DNA from: an uncultured Clostridia bacterium
GTDB lineage: Bacteria > Bacillota > Clostridia > UBA1381
DNA: 64,000 nt
Reading direction: 5' to 3'
Assembly (NCBI GenBank): GCA_934486735.1
Contig: CAKSQL010000003.1
Coordinates: 79,438 to 143,437, forward strand
In this document: positions 1-7,817 of the stretch, one piece after another
How the letters are laid out: the number at the start of each line of letters is the position of its first letter
Numbering within the stretch: position 1 is the first letter of the stretch
The notes under the pieces: generated by a model
What the model saw: only the letters and a program-made list of their open reading frames with translations
The model's database searches: none
What the model was told of the DNA's origin: nothing
Position numbers and translations under genes: made by a program

Positions 1-2
1 AT

Positions 3-380
3 GAAAGATATATCACCGAGCAGATATTTAAAAAGCCGGTGTTTGTAATCGATTATCCGAAAGAGATAAAATCGTTCTATATGCGCATAAATGACGACGG
101 AAAGACCGTTGCCGCTATGGATATGCTTGTTCCGGGCGTCGGCGAGATTATCGGTGGAAGTCAGCGTGAGGAGCGCTTGGATGTGCTTCAAAAGAGAATG
201 GCTGAGCTGGGACTCGACGAAAAGGATTATTGGTGGTATCTGAATCTGAGACGCTACGGCGGAACAAAGCATGCAGGCTACGGCTTGGGCTTTGAGAGAA
301 TCATTATGTACCTTACCGGAGTTTCGAATATCCGCGATGTAATTCCGTATCCCAGAACGGTGGGAAATGCTGAATTTTAA
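3..380 (+). CDS. asnS: asparaginyl-tRNA synthetase, C-terminal part (cut by window edge)
   Basis: The reading frame is open from base 3 and ends at a TAA at 380. It encodes the last ~125 residues of a class II aminoacyl-tRNA synthetase, which charges tRNA-Asn with asparagine in the cytoplasm. Class II motif 2/3 landmarks are visible: FVIDYPKEIKSFYMR, VPGVGEIIGGSQREER, and the motif 3 stretch GYGLGFERIIMYLTG, followed by the typical family ending RDVIPYPRT. The motif order and the short tail match AsnRS better than AspRS, which has an inserted domain and a longer C-terminus. The gene is followed by a strong terminator. Only the 5' part is missing, because of the window edge. Confidence 0.93.
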   Translation, partial: ERYITEQIFKKPVFVIDYPKEIKSFYMRINDDGKTVAAMDMLVPGVGEIIGGSQREERLDVLQKRMAELGLDEKDYWWYLNLRRYGGTKHAGYGLGFERIIMYLTGVSNIRDVIPYPRTVGNAEF

Positions 381-381
381 C

Positions 382-421
382 AAAAAAATCTGCCATATCA
401 ATATGAAATGGCAGATTTTTT
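382..421. terminator. bidirectional intrinsic terminator
   Basis: A perfect inverted repeat (AAAAATCTGCCAT and its complement around a 10-nt loop) is flanked by A and T runs, so it can terminate asnS on the plus strand and the DUF3006 gene on the minus strand. Confidence 0.85.
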
Positions 422-454
422 GCCTTTGCTTTGCAGCAGGTCAACACAATGGCT

Positions 455-655
455 TTATGAGTTAAATATATCGTTCATTTTCTTTTTCATTTCGGCGCGC
501 CGCACTTCGGTTTCGGATTCGTCAACCGTTATATGTACGATTGAGCCTTCTTTTGCGTCTGACGGAAGAAGAAGTTTCGGTATATTCAGAATATCACCGT
601 TTTCAGTTTCGACAACGGCAATATCATTTTCAAATCTGTCGATAGTTATTTTCAT
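455..655 (-). CDS. DUF3006 family small protein
   Basis: A 66-residue protein with the DUF3006 look: an opening MKITIDRFENDIAVVE, a central LPKLLLP-like turn (NIPKLLLPSDAKEGS), and a charged helical tail. GGAG sits seven bases before the ATG. In many Firmicutes a DUF3006 gene lies directly downstream of a secreted ComEC-like metallo-beta-lactamase gene. That is the case here, 51 bp after the stop of the gene at 707-2251, so the two are probably co-transcribed. The biochemical role of DUF3006 is not known. The small beta-rich fold could bind the partner or nucleic acid, but nothing in the sequence decides this. Confidence 0.8.
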   Translation of the reverse strand: MKITIDRFENDIAVVETENGDILNIPKLLLPSDAKEGSIVHITVDESETEVRRAEMKKKMNDIFNS

Positions 656-706
656 TTTAATCTCCGATCCGCCGCCCCTGCGGCGGCATAAATTTTCTCG
701 TGTTAT

Positions 707-2251
707 TTACGGCTTGCATTTTGAGCAGGGAGTAAGTCCCATGCTCTGTGCCTCGGCAACGGTTACGGGTATTTTACTCTTTTTTAAATATTGACAGCCG
801 TCGCGGTGATATTTTTCACCGGTTTTTGTTCGGTAAACCGTCTGAGATGTGTTCTCGTTTGCCGGAGGGGTGTACGACGGCGTGTAGGACGGAGTATATG
901 AAGAATTGTCGGATGGAGCATATGACGGCTCGGCGGCAGGAGGCGTATAATCCGGCTCTGCGGAAGGCTCGTCCGAGTAATCATATACGCGAATGGTGTA
1001 ATTGCTGCCGTCGCAGTCGAACATTATTGTTCCGACTTCATCGGTTCTGAATATTGTTACGTTGTTTTGTTCAAGCAGCGACAGAACGCGCTCGGTCGGG
1101 TGTCCGTAGCTGTTTTTGCCGACCGAAATGACGGCGTATTGCGGATTGACACGACCCAAAAATTCCTCCGATGTAGAGGTTTCGGAGCCATGGTGTCCGA
1201 CTTTCAGAACATCTGCTTTTACTTCGCAGCCCGATGCGAGAATATCGCTTTCCTCGGCAAAATCGGCATCGCCGGTAAATAGGAAAGAGTTGTTTTTGTA
1301 AACAAGCCGTACCACTGCCGACATACTGTTGTTGTCATCACTTTCATTGACCGGTGCAATAAAGCTGAGACTGAGTATATCCGTATCGATTATCCGTCCG
1401 CCGGCTCGGGCATAGACCGCGTTGCAGCCGTTGGCGGTGACCGCATTCAGCAGCTGTTCAAAAGCTTGCGTTGTGTGCTCCTTTTCCGGTATGTAGAATA
1501 TATCCACAGTCATTTTTTCCAAGACCTGTATCAGCCCGGTGATGTGGTCGGCATCGGGGTGCGTTGCCACAACATAGTTGACGTGGCTGTAGCCGAGAGA
1601 GCTTATGTAGTCGGCGGCGGTGACGTCGTAAGGTCCGCCGTCAATCAGCAGCGTTTCGCCGTTGGGCAGCTCGGCAAAAATTGAATCGCCCTGTCCGACG
1701 TCTATAAAATGCACACGCAAAAGCCCCGAATCCGGAACGGTTTGCTTTTTCTGCCATTCGGCAGGCAGGGCAATGTTTGTGCCATTGGGGTAATTTGCGA
1801 TTGAGATTGCGGCAAGTTCGCCGTTCCACCCGATTGAGAAATCAAAACCGTCGGCAACCAAACGGACGGGAACCATTGTTCTGCCGCCGATAATTTGCGG
1901 AGCGGTGTCAAACGAGTGCAACTCACCGTTTATATATACATCTGTGGAATTTATTGCAAGACGTATTTCCTTGCCGCCGTATGAAAGCGTGACGGTTTGC
2001 GATGCCTCATCCCAGGCGGCATTGCCGCCGAACACTTCGGTTATTGCCCGAATCGGAACCAATGTACGCTCGTTTCGGATGGTCGGCGCTGTGCCGAATC
2101 CGGGGTCAATCTCGGATATTTCACCGTTTACAACCATTTGCGGATTGTCAATCTGCATCAAAAGCGCCGTTTCTTGCTCAGCCGACATAGCATTGTATGA
2201 CGGGAGCAGGGACAGCAATAATACAAAGATAAGTAAAAAATGTTTTTTCAT
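707..2251 (-). CDS. secreted ComEC-like metallo-beta-lactamase with stalk domain and Cys-rich tail
   Basis: A 514-residue secreted protein. Residues 1-24 form a signal peptide (MKKHFLLIFVLLLSLLPSYNA). Residues ~35-150 are a copper-amine-oxidase N-terminal-like stalk domain (TLVPIRAITEVFGG and TMVPVRLVADGF repeats). Residues ~175-430 form a metallo-beta-lactamase fold of the ComEC/Rec2 kind, with the metal motif HPDADH at 231-236, LLIDGG before it and GHHGS near 350. A Pro/Ser/Tyr-rich linker leads to a C-terminal module with one His and four Cys (YHRDGC, then CSKCKP), which probably binds zinc. The catalytic domain is likely a phosphodiesterase or nuclease outside the membrane; the substrate is unknown. 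A sigma-A-type promoter lies just upstream, and the DUF3006 gene follows. The same C-terminal module ends the unrelated protein at 14298-15257. Confidence 0.85.
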   Translation of the reverse strand: MKKHFLLIFVLLLSLLPSYNAMSAEQETALLMQIDNPQMVVNGEISEIDPGFGTAPTIRNERTLVPIRAITEVFGGNAAWDEASQTVTLSYGGKEIRLAINSTDVYINGELHSFDTAPQIIGGRTMVPVRLVADGFDFSIGWNGELAAISIANYPNGTNIALPAEWQKKQTVPDSGLLRVHFIDVGQGDSIFAELPNGETLLIDGGPYDVTAADYISSLGYSHVNYVVATHPDADHITGLIQVLEKMTVDIFYIPEKEHTTQAFEQLLNAVTANGCNAVYARAGGRIIDTDILSLSFIAPVNESDDNNSMSAVVRLVYKNNSFLFTGDADFAEESDILASGCEVKADVLKVGHHGSETSTSEEFLGRVNPQYAVISVGKNSYGHPTERVLSLLEQNNVTIFRTDEVGTIMFDCDGSNYTIRVYDYSDEPSAEPDYTPPAAEPSYAPSDNSSYTPSYTPSYTPPANENTSQTVYRTKTGEKYHRDGCQYLKKSKIPVTVAEAQSMGLTPCSKCKP

Positions 2252-2285
2252 ATTTGTATAATTCTCCTTTCGCTTGCTACATAAA

Positions 2286-2314
2286 ATTATACCATAAAAA
2301 ACAAACTATGTCAA
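2286..2314 (-). promoter_or_regulatory. sigma-A promoter of the metallo-beta-lactamase gene
   Basis: On the minus strand TTGACA (2314-2309), a 17-bp spacer and TATAAT (2291-2286) match the consensus exactly. An AAAGGAG ribosome-binding site and the ATG at 2251 follow. Confidence 0.85.
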
Positions 2315-2456
2315 TAAATCAAAAATGATAAAGAGTCCGATAAAATCTATGGCACAATCAGCGTTGCCGGAGTAGTGATTTTCGTTGCCATGCTGATTTA
2401 AAATATATTTCCGGTTTTGGAAAAGCGATAATAATGAATTTTATACCGCATGAATT

Positions 2457-2498
2457 GAAAAAACGCGCCGCAATGGATTGCTTCATCGGGCGCGTTTT
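2457..2498. terminator. hairpin terminator downstream of the RCC1-like stalk gene
   Basis: AAAACGCGCC pairs with GGCGCGTTTT, and an inner GCAAT/ATTGC pair extends the hairpin. It lies just past the stop of the minus-strand gene at 2521. The rest of the 2315-2520 gap holds a short open frame (2318-2401) ending in a hydrophobic stretch (VAGVVIFVAMLI), but it has no start codon or ribosome-binding site, so I regard it as a remnant at most. Confidence 0.7.
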
Positions 2499-2520
2499 CG
2501 TATGTTAAAATTTTGTTCTT

Positions 2521-3911
2521 TTATTTTGTTGTGATTTCAACAGTCCTTGTATTGCTGTCCCAATTAACTGTCATGCCGAGTTCCTCGGCAAAGAATCTTA
2601 CCGGGACAAAGGATCTTTCACGCGTAATTTGAGCCGGAACATCGATTGTTTTCGCTTCGCCGTTCACATACGCGGTGTCCGAATTGAGTGATACTTGTAT
2701 CGTTGTGGAATCCTTTGTTGCCGTTATTGTCTTTGTTGCGTCATTCCAGTCGACTTTCATTCCGAGCCCCTCCAAAACAGCGCGCAGGGGGGCTAAGGTT
2801 CTTCCGTCCTTGATATACGGAGCGACATCGGTTGTGAGCTTTTCGCCGTCCAAAAGAATATTTATTGTCAGAATCCAATCGGAGGACGAAAACGAATTTG
2901 AGCTGTTGGTCAGAATCTGTCCGTTTTCGTCTATTGCATAATATGTATCGTGGTTATAATATGTAATCTTCTGAACGTTCGATTCAAGCTGTTTCGGAAC
3001 ATTATCCGGAGGTGACGGAACGGTGGGAAGATTGGACGGAGAATATTGAACGTTCAGCTCATACATATTTTTCTTATCATCAAGAACAATAATGTTTTGC
3101 TCGTCAAAGTAGACATCTTTGATTTTGCCGACTCCGGCTTCAGTCAAAAGCTCGACAAGTCTTTCAGCAGAATATGTTCTGATCGGTTCGGTGGCGGAAA
3201 CCGAGAGCGTGCCATCGCTGTGCAGCGCTATATAGGAATATAGTCTGCCATGATATGTACCCTGTCCGCTGAGTGCGATTTTTTTAACGCCAGTCAGCTT
3301 TCTCAGCTCATTTGCGTAAGAAACATCTCCGGCAAGCAGGAGTTTTCCGTCCTTGGTTATTCCGATTGTAGAATTGTGTTCGACCAAAATATCCGAAACA
3401 TTGCTCCAGCCGTTCACATTGCCCTGTCCGCATTCCTTGTCGGGGAATACGTAGGATACAACCGTTCCGTCGGTTTTAAGACCGATAACGTGATATTCGC
3501 CGGCATATAAAGATGCAATGTCTGTCCATGAATTGACTACGTCAAGCATCTTTGCGTGACGAGCCGTATCGTCACCGTATGAATTTTTATGGCATGGCGT
3601 TGTGAAAACAGTCCCGTTGTCCAAAAGGCAGAAAACGGCGTCCTGCATGGTAACCACGTCGACGGCGGTATTCACTCCGGCAAGGTCGGCATTCAGCTCG
3701 GCGGTGTAGATGGGTGTTTGGGCAATCACGGTGCCGTCGCTTCTTACGGCTGCGTTTGTGGTTGTCACGAACCGCTCAAAATTGCGATAAAAATCCATTG
3801 AGCCGAGAGGCGGACGCTCCGGCGGAAAAGGGTTTGAGTTTTCCGTAAATACAGGTTGAATACTTGCAGCCAATATAGACAGTGCGGCTGCAATAACAGT
3901 GATTTTTTCAT
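2521..3911 (-). CDS. secreted RCC1-like protein with C-terminal stalk domain; apparent frameshift at its start
   Basis: About 460 residues: a signal peptide-like start (EKITVIAAALSILAAS), then at least four RCC1-like beta-propeller units (patterns such as HVIGLKTDGTVVSY and TIGITKDGKLLLAG), a proline-rich linker, and a copper-amine-oxidase-like stalk domain (TLAPLRAVLEGLGMKVDW, SFVPVRFFAEELGMTVNW). The protein is probably exported and surface-associated; its ligand is unknown. The open frame runs back to 3972, but that start has no ribosome-binding site and lies inside a palindrome and -10 element. A good site (AAAGGGGG) precedes the ATG at 3911, but that ATG is out of frame by one base: the A-run after ATG has six A, and seven would give MKKITVIAAALS. 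Either a base is lost in this assembly or strain, or expression is switched by slippage. Confidence 0.7.
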
Positions 3912-3918
3912 AAAAATC

Positions 3919-3962
3919 CCCCTTTAATATGATATAATAGCTATTATACCATATTAAAGGGG
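3919..3962. promoter_or_regulatory. 44-bp near-perfect palindrome holding a -10 box and a ribosome-binding site
   Basis: CCCCTTTAATATG...CATATTAAAGGGG pairs over 22 bp per arm with a single mismatch. On the minus strand it contains TATAAT in its left arm and the AAAGGGG Shine-Dalgarno sequence at its right end, eight bases before the ATG at 3911. Folded in RNA it would hide the ribosome-binding site or terminate read-through from the aldolase gene; as DNA it could be an operator. No -35 close to consensus is visible. Confidence 0.6.
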
Positions 3963-3981
3963 AAAATTTCATGCATATTTG

Positions 3982-4851
3982 CTAATTTTTGTAAAGTTCT
4001 GCTTTGCCGATATCATTAAAGAGTGACATCTTAAACTCAACAACCTCGCGCATAGCCTTTATGCAAGGGGGGTATATTGCATTCGGCTCAATCCATTTCG
4101 GATTTTCAGCAAGCACCTCGCGGCACTTTTTATAAAATGCGAATTTGATATCGCTCGAAATGTTGATTTTCGAAATACCAATTTTAACCGATTCGGCAAT
4201 TTCCTTATCCGGATTTGACGATCCGCCATGGAGCACCAGGGGAACATCAACGGTATCGCGGATTGTTTTGAGCAGGTCAAGCTTAAGCTCCGGCTTTTTA
4301 TCCTTTGGATAGATTCCGTGTGCCGTACCTATTGCAACGGCGAGTGAGTCGATTCCGGTTTTTTGAATAAAGTCCTCCGCCTGATTCGGGTCGGTGTAGA
4401 TGATATCGTCGCTGCCGCCCTCATACGAATCGCCGGTTGTTCCGATTGTTCCAAGTTCCGCCTCGACCGATACATCGGAGGGGTGCGCAACCTCAACAAC
4501 CTTTTTGGTGATTGCGATATTGTCCTCATATGACATGTGCGACGCGTCAATCATAACCGAGGTAAAGCCGCAGCGGATTGCGCGCAGAATCTCGTTGAAT
4601 TTTCCGCCATGGTCAAGATGAATAACCATCGGCACGCGTGACTTGTACGCTTCCTCGATGCAGGTTTTTATAAAGCTGTCGCCCAAAAATTCAAGCTCTG
4701 TGGGGTGAATTGCCAAAATAACCGGTGCGTTTTTCTCGTTGGCGCTTTCCACAACGCCTTTTAAAATAGCCTCGCTGCCGATGTTGAATGCCGGTACGGC
4801 AAATTCGTTCTTGTCCGCAACGGCAAGCATTTCTTTCATGTTAATTAGCAT
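3982..4851 (-). CDS. class II ketose-bisphosphate aldolase family protein (second of a pair)
   Basis: A 289-residue cytoplasmic enzyme of the class II zinc-dependent fructose/tagatose-bisphosphate aldolase family, which cleaves a ketose 1,6-bisphosphate (or a related ketose phosphate) to dihydroxyacetone phosphate and an aldehyde. Family signatures are present: VPAFNI near the start, HLDHGG (catalytic and zinc region) near residue 80, VEAELGTIGT near 130, AIGTAHGIY near 175, LHGGSS near 210 and the phosphate-binding ISKINISSDI near 230. The length is normal. It closes the PTS operon, 75 bp after the paralogue at 4927-5778, and an RNA pseudoknot can form in that gap. The two aldolases are clearly related but differ in most positions, which argues for different substrates or a hetero-oligomer rather than a recent duplication. 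Confidence 0.88.
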   Translation of the reverse strand: MLINMKEMLAVADKNEFAVPAFNIGSEAILKGVVESANEKNAPVILAIHPTELEFLGDSFIKTCIEEAYKSRVPMVIHLDHGGKFNEILRAIRCGFTSVMIDASHMSYEDNIAITKKVVEVAHPSDVSVEAELGTIGTTGDSYEGGSDDIIYTDPNQAEDFIQKTGIDSLAVAIGTAHGIYPKDKKPELKLDLLKTIRDTVDVPLVLHGGSSNPDKEIAESVKIGISKINISSDIKFAFYKKCREVLAENPKWIEPNAIYPPCIKAMREVVEFKMSLFNDIGKAELYKN

Positions 4852-4868
4852 AGTTTCATAGCCTTTCT

Positions 4869-4918
4869 GCCCACAGGTAGTAAGAATCCTGCGCCCCGTC
4901 TGTGGGCGGACGGGGCGC
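4869..4918 (-). promoter_or_regulatory. predicted H-type RNA pseudoknot next to the aldolase ribosome-binding site
   Basis: In the minus-strand RNA, GCGCCCCGTC (4918-4909) pairs with GACGGGGCGC (4900-4891) over ten bases. Seven of the eight loop bases (4907-4901) pair with 4875-4869 after a 14-base linker. This is the classic H-type geometry (loop 1 of one base). It ends three bases before the AAAGG ribosome-binding site of the aldolase gene starting at 4851. I do not recognise it as a known riboswitch class. Confidence 0.5.
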
Positions 4919-4926
4919 GCTTTGAG

Positions 4927-5778
4927 TTAATTTTTGCCTTTTGAGCCGGAAAGTCCGATATAATACTTTACAAGCTCAACGCTCTTTTTCTCCGATTGGT
5001 GAATCAAGTCGAAATAGTTGATGTCGGGATTCTGCGCGAGCAGCTCGGAGACCGCATCGCGGTTGGCATTCATAAAATCGCAGCCGACATTGATTTTGTT
5101 GATTCCGTTTTTAACCGAGTTTGAAATATTTTCCTCGCCCGAGCCCGAGCCGCCATGGAGTACAAGCGGCATTTTTGTAAGGCGCTTAATCTCGGCAAGA
5201 CGGTCGATGTCGAATTTCGGAATCATGCCGTCGGGATAGTTCCCATGCGATGTCCCGATTGAAATGGCAAGCGCGTCTATCCCGGTGCGCTCGGCAAAGG
5301 TTTTCGCCTGCAATGGGTCGGTGTACATCGAATCGCTTGTGAAATTGCCGCCCTCGCTCGCGCCGAGACAGCCTATTTCACCCTCAACGCTGACACCGCG
5401 AAGATGAGCATAGTCGGCGATTTCCTTTGTCATTTTGATGTTGTTTTCAAAATCAAAGCGTGACGCGTCAACCATAACCGAGGAAAAACCGTCGTTTATC
5501 GCTTTTATGATATAGTCCTTTTCCTGCCCGTGGTCGAGATTGAGCGCGACATTGACCTTTGCTCTTTGGGCAAGAGTGCGAACTGTCGGCACGATAAGCT
5601 CGCTGTCCGAATGGGTGAGAAGATGCTCGTAGTAGATATTTATTATAATTGGAGCGTTTTCCTCCTCGGCGGCAGTGATGACTGCGCGCGCGGTTTCGAG
5701 GTTGAAGCAGTTTATCGCCATTACCGCGTAGCCGCCCGCGTTCGCCCTGTCGAGCATTTCTTTCATTGAAACGTACAT
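4927..5778 (-). CDS. class II ketose-bisphosphate aldolase family protein (first of a pair)
   Basis: A 283-residue class II aldolase. The open frame continues upstream to 5901 through a repeat element, but the start is set at the ATG at 5778 (MYVSMKEMLDRANAGGYAV), which has AAAGGA eight bases before it. Family motifs: NLDHGQEKD in the metal region, VEGEIGCLGASEGG, AISIGTSHGNYPDG, LHGGSGSG and NKINVGCDF. It is likely a tagatose- or fructose-bisphosphate-type aldolase acting in the cytoplasm on the product of the adjacent PTS. A sugar kinase, which would be needed to make a bisphosphate from a PTS-phosphorylated sugar, is not in this operon, so it may be supplied from elsewhere or the substrate may be a monophosphate. 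Confidence 0.88.
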   Translation of the reverse strand: MYVSMKEMLDRANAGGYAVMAINCFNLETARAVITAAEEENAPIIINIYYEHLLTHSDSELIVPTVRTLAQRAKVNVALNLDHGQEKDYIIKAINDGFSSVMVDASRFDFENNIKMTKEIADYAHLRGVSVEGEIGCLGASEGGNFTSDSMYTDPLQAKTFAERTGIDALAISIGTSHGNYPDGMIPKFDIDRLAEIKRLTKMPLVLHGGSGSGEENISNSVKNGINKINVGCDFMNANRDAVSELLAQNPDINYFDLIHQSEKKSVELVKYYIGLSGSKGKN

Positions 5779-5803
5779 ATAATCAATCCTTTCGTTTAGC
5801 CTA

Positions 5804-5940
5804 AGAAAAGTAATCTGAACCCGCCTAAAAAGGCATAATTTCGGCATATTTCGGCTTGTTGTCTTTGAAAGGCGCCAGCCTTTCGGCATCCTCCGCACCA
5901 AAATTCCGGCTCAAAATCGGAGTTCGGATTACTTTTTTTC
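5804..5940. repeat. dispersed repeat with terminal inverted repeats, copy A
   Basis: About 137 bp bounded by AAAAGTAATCTGAAC and its near-complement GTTCGGATTACTTTTTTTC. It sits between the IIC gene and the first aldolase gene. Its ends and inner segments (GGCATAATTTCGGCATATTTCGGC, shown here as two parts GGCATAATTTCGG and CATATTTCGGC) recur in reverse orientation at 15398-15547 and in decayed form at 20011-20086. It has no coding capacity, so it looks like a MITE- or REP-like element. Confidence 0.8.
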
Positions 5941-5942
5941 GG

Positions 5943-7025
5943 CTAGCTAAGCTTTATCTGCGACATGTCAAGCTCGTCCTCTTCTTCGTCAAGAACAACG
6001 GCGTCCTCCTGCTTTGCATCCTTTTTGAGGAACACCAGCAGCAGCGCGGTGATTACAGTTCCGACGGTGAGAGCCAGCATAAAGCCCCAGGGGTTAATCA
6101 TCGCGGGAACAATGAACATTCCGCCGGAGGGAACCATTGAGCCGACATTGAGAATCATTATCAAAGCGCCGCCGACAGCCGAACCGATTGAACAGGACAC
6201 AATAACGCGTATCGGGTCAACAGCGGCAATCGGAATAACACCCTCGGTAATCATGCAGATACCCATCGGGAATGCAATTTTGATATTGTCAGTCTCGCTG
6301 CGAGTGTATCTTGAACGTTTAATCAGCCATGAAAGTGCGACGCCGAACGGGGGTATCATTGACGCACAGATTTTAACAGCCTCGGGACCGTAAACGCCGT
6401 CCATCAAAAGACCGTCCGCAAAGAGCGATGCAACCTTATTGACAGGTCCGCCGAAGTCGAATGCTGCCATGGCGCCCATAATCGCGCCGAACACGCCGCG
6501 CGAACCGGTCTGCATGTTGACAAGGAAATTCTCCAATGCTTCCGATGCAAGAGCTATCGGACCGCCGATTATAAAGAACATAACCAAACCGATAACAACC
6601 GAGGAAATGAGCGGAATAATCATCATCGGCATAAGCCCTTGAGCCCATTTGGGGACTTTGAGATATTTTTTCAAAAACTCAACGAAATATCCGGCAAGAT
6701 ATCCGCCGAGCATACCGCCCAAAAATCCCGCGCCCATGTTCTGGGCAATCATACCCATTAAAAGACCGGGGGCGATACCGGGTCGGTCGGCAATGGAATA
6801 GGCAATCGCCGCGCCCATAACTCCGGGCAGAAGCCCCATTCCGTAGACACCGAGTGTAACCGCTGCCTGCCAAACGTTGTAGCCTGCCTTGTAGTCTGTT
6901 ATCGTGGACGGATTACCGCCGAAAATATTTCCGATTGCGATGAGAAGTCCCGATGCGACAACCAACGGCAGCATGAACGAAATTCCCGTCAGCGCGTGCT
7001 TTTTTAACTGTAATTTCTTAAGCAT
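5943..7025 (-). CDS. PTS system, fructose-family membrane component IIC
   Basis: A 360-residue membrane permease that carries a sugar across the membrane while IIB phosphorylates it. It has about nine hydrophobic segments, beginning with ISFMLPLVVASGLLIAIGNIF; the fructose-family GxPG-like stretches are ADRPGIAPGLLMGMIAQNMG and FDFGGPVNKVA; and ITEGVIPIAAVDP marks the substrate-binding loop. The C-terminal tail is acidic (DEEEDEL). The fructose, mannitol and mannosylglycerate IIC subgroups look alike, so the substrate cannot be told. It lies 18 bp after the IIB gene, in a split IIA-IIB-IIC arrangement. Confidence 0.88.
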   Translation of the reverse strand: MLKKLQLKKHALTGISFMLPLVVASGLLIAIGNIFGGNPSTITDYKAGYNVWQAAVTLGVYGMGLLPGVMGAAIAYSIADRPGIAPGLLMGMIAQNMGAGFLGGMLGGYLAGYFVEFLKKYLKVPKWAQGLMPMMIIPLISSVVIGLVMFFIIGGPIALASEALENFLVNMQTGSRGVFGAIMGAMAAFDFGGPVNKVASLFADGLLMDGVYGPEAVKICASMIPPFGVALSWLIKRSRYTRSETDNIKIAFPMGICMITEGVIPIAAVDPIRVIVSCSIGSAVGGALIMILNVGSMVPSGGMFIVPAMINPWGFMLALTVGTVITALLLVFLKKDAKQEDAVVLDEEEDELDMSQIKLS

Positions 7026-7043
7026 TTTGTTATCCTCCTTTTA

Positions 7044-7352
7044 TCATTTCAATTCTTCCTGAATTTTGTTTATCAAGGCTTTGGGCGATTTTATGGCAAT
7101 GTGAGTCGGAATTTCGACAATTTTTTTGCCATGAAAACGCTCTCTGCCGCCCACTTTTATATCCGCCGCGATGATTACAACGTCCGCATCTCGGATGTCC
7201 TTTTCGGTCAGCTCGTCCTCTGTGCCGATTGTCCCCTGAGTTTCAATATGAACCTCGTGTCCCAGTTCCTTTGCGGCGGTGACAAGCTTTTCCTTTGCAA
7301 TATAAGTGTGCGCAATACCCGATGTGCATGCAGCTATTCCAACTATTTTCAT
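7044..7352 (-). CDS. PTS system, fructose-family component IIB
   Basis: A 102-residue cytoplasmic protein that takes phosphate from IIA onto Cys9 (KIVGIAACTSGIAHTYIAKE) and passes it to the sugar bound by IIC. The loop after the Cys and the THIAIKSPKALINKIQ ending are typical of fructose-type IIB. The full length is normal for a stand-alone IIB domain. It lies between the IIA and IIC genes, with short gaps on both sides. Confidence 0.9.
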   Translation of the reverse strand: MKIVGIAACTSGIAHTYIAKEKLVTAAKELGHEVHIETQGTIGTEDELTEKDIRDADVVIIAADIKVGGRERFHGKKIVEIPTHIAIKSPKALINKIQEELK

Positions 7353-7373
7353 TTTGTATCATTCCTTTCTTTT

Positions 7374-7817
7374 TTATTCGGAGAAAATATTGATAATTTC
7401 ATCCTCGTTTTTTGCATTTAAGAGCCGCTCGCAGGTTTCGGCAGACGCCAATTTCCGCGCCATCTGTGAGAGCAATCTCACATGTGATGAGCCTTTGTCG
7501 TTCTCGTTGACAGCCAAAAGCACAATGAATTGAATCAGCTTGTCATCCGCACTTTCCCATTCGACGGGATTTTTGAGTATTCCTATCGCGGCGGTCGTGT
7601 CGCTGACATAAACAGATTTCCCATGCGGAATCGCAATCCCGTTTCCGATTCCGGTTGCCGATACCGCCTCGCGATCCATAACGTCTTTGATAAATGCGTC
7701 TTTGTCAGTCAGTGAGCCAGTTTTTAAAAGCATGTCCGAAAGCTTTTCAATAGCCGCCTTCTTGTCTTTAGCGTCAAGCTTTAAACAGATATGTTCTTTT
7801 TTTAAAATATTATTCAT
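7374..7817 (-). CDS. PTS system, fructose/mannitol-family component IIA
   Basis: A 147-residue cytoplasmic phosphocarrier of the PTS_EIIA_2 family. The phosphorylated histidine is His65 in GNGIAIPHGKS. The end of the upstream enzyme I frame overlaps this start by 8 bp, so the two are probably translationally coupled. It receives phosphate from HPr and passes it to IIB Cys9. A related IIA domain is also fused to the operon regulator, which is the usual way these regulators sense sugar flux. Confidence 0.9.
   Translation of the reverse strand: MNNILKKEHICLKLDAKDKKAAIEKLSDMLLKTGSLTDKDAFIKDVMDREAVSATGIGNGIAIPHGKSVYVSDTTAAIGILKNPVEWESADDKLIQFIVLLAVNENDKGSSHVRLLSQMARKLASAETCERLLNAKNEDEIINIFSE

Noticed and set aside
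2318..2401. A 28-codon membrane-peptide gene upstream of the metallo-beta-lactamase promoter
   Set aside because: There is no start codon and no ribosome-binding site in frame; it is at most a remnant.
5779..5901. An N-terminal extension of the aldolase to 5901
   Set aside because: It would be translated from repeat copy A and lacks a ribosome-binding site; the ATG at 5778 has one.
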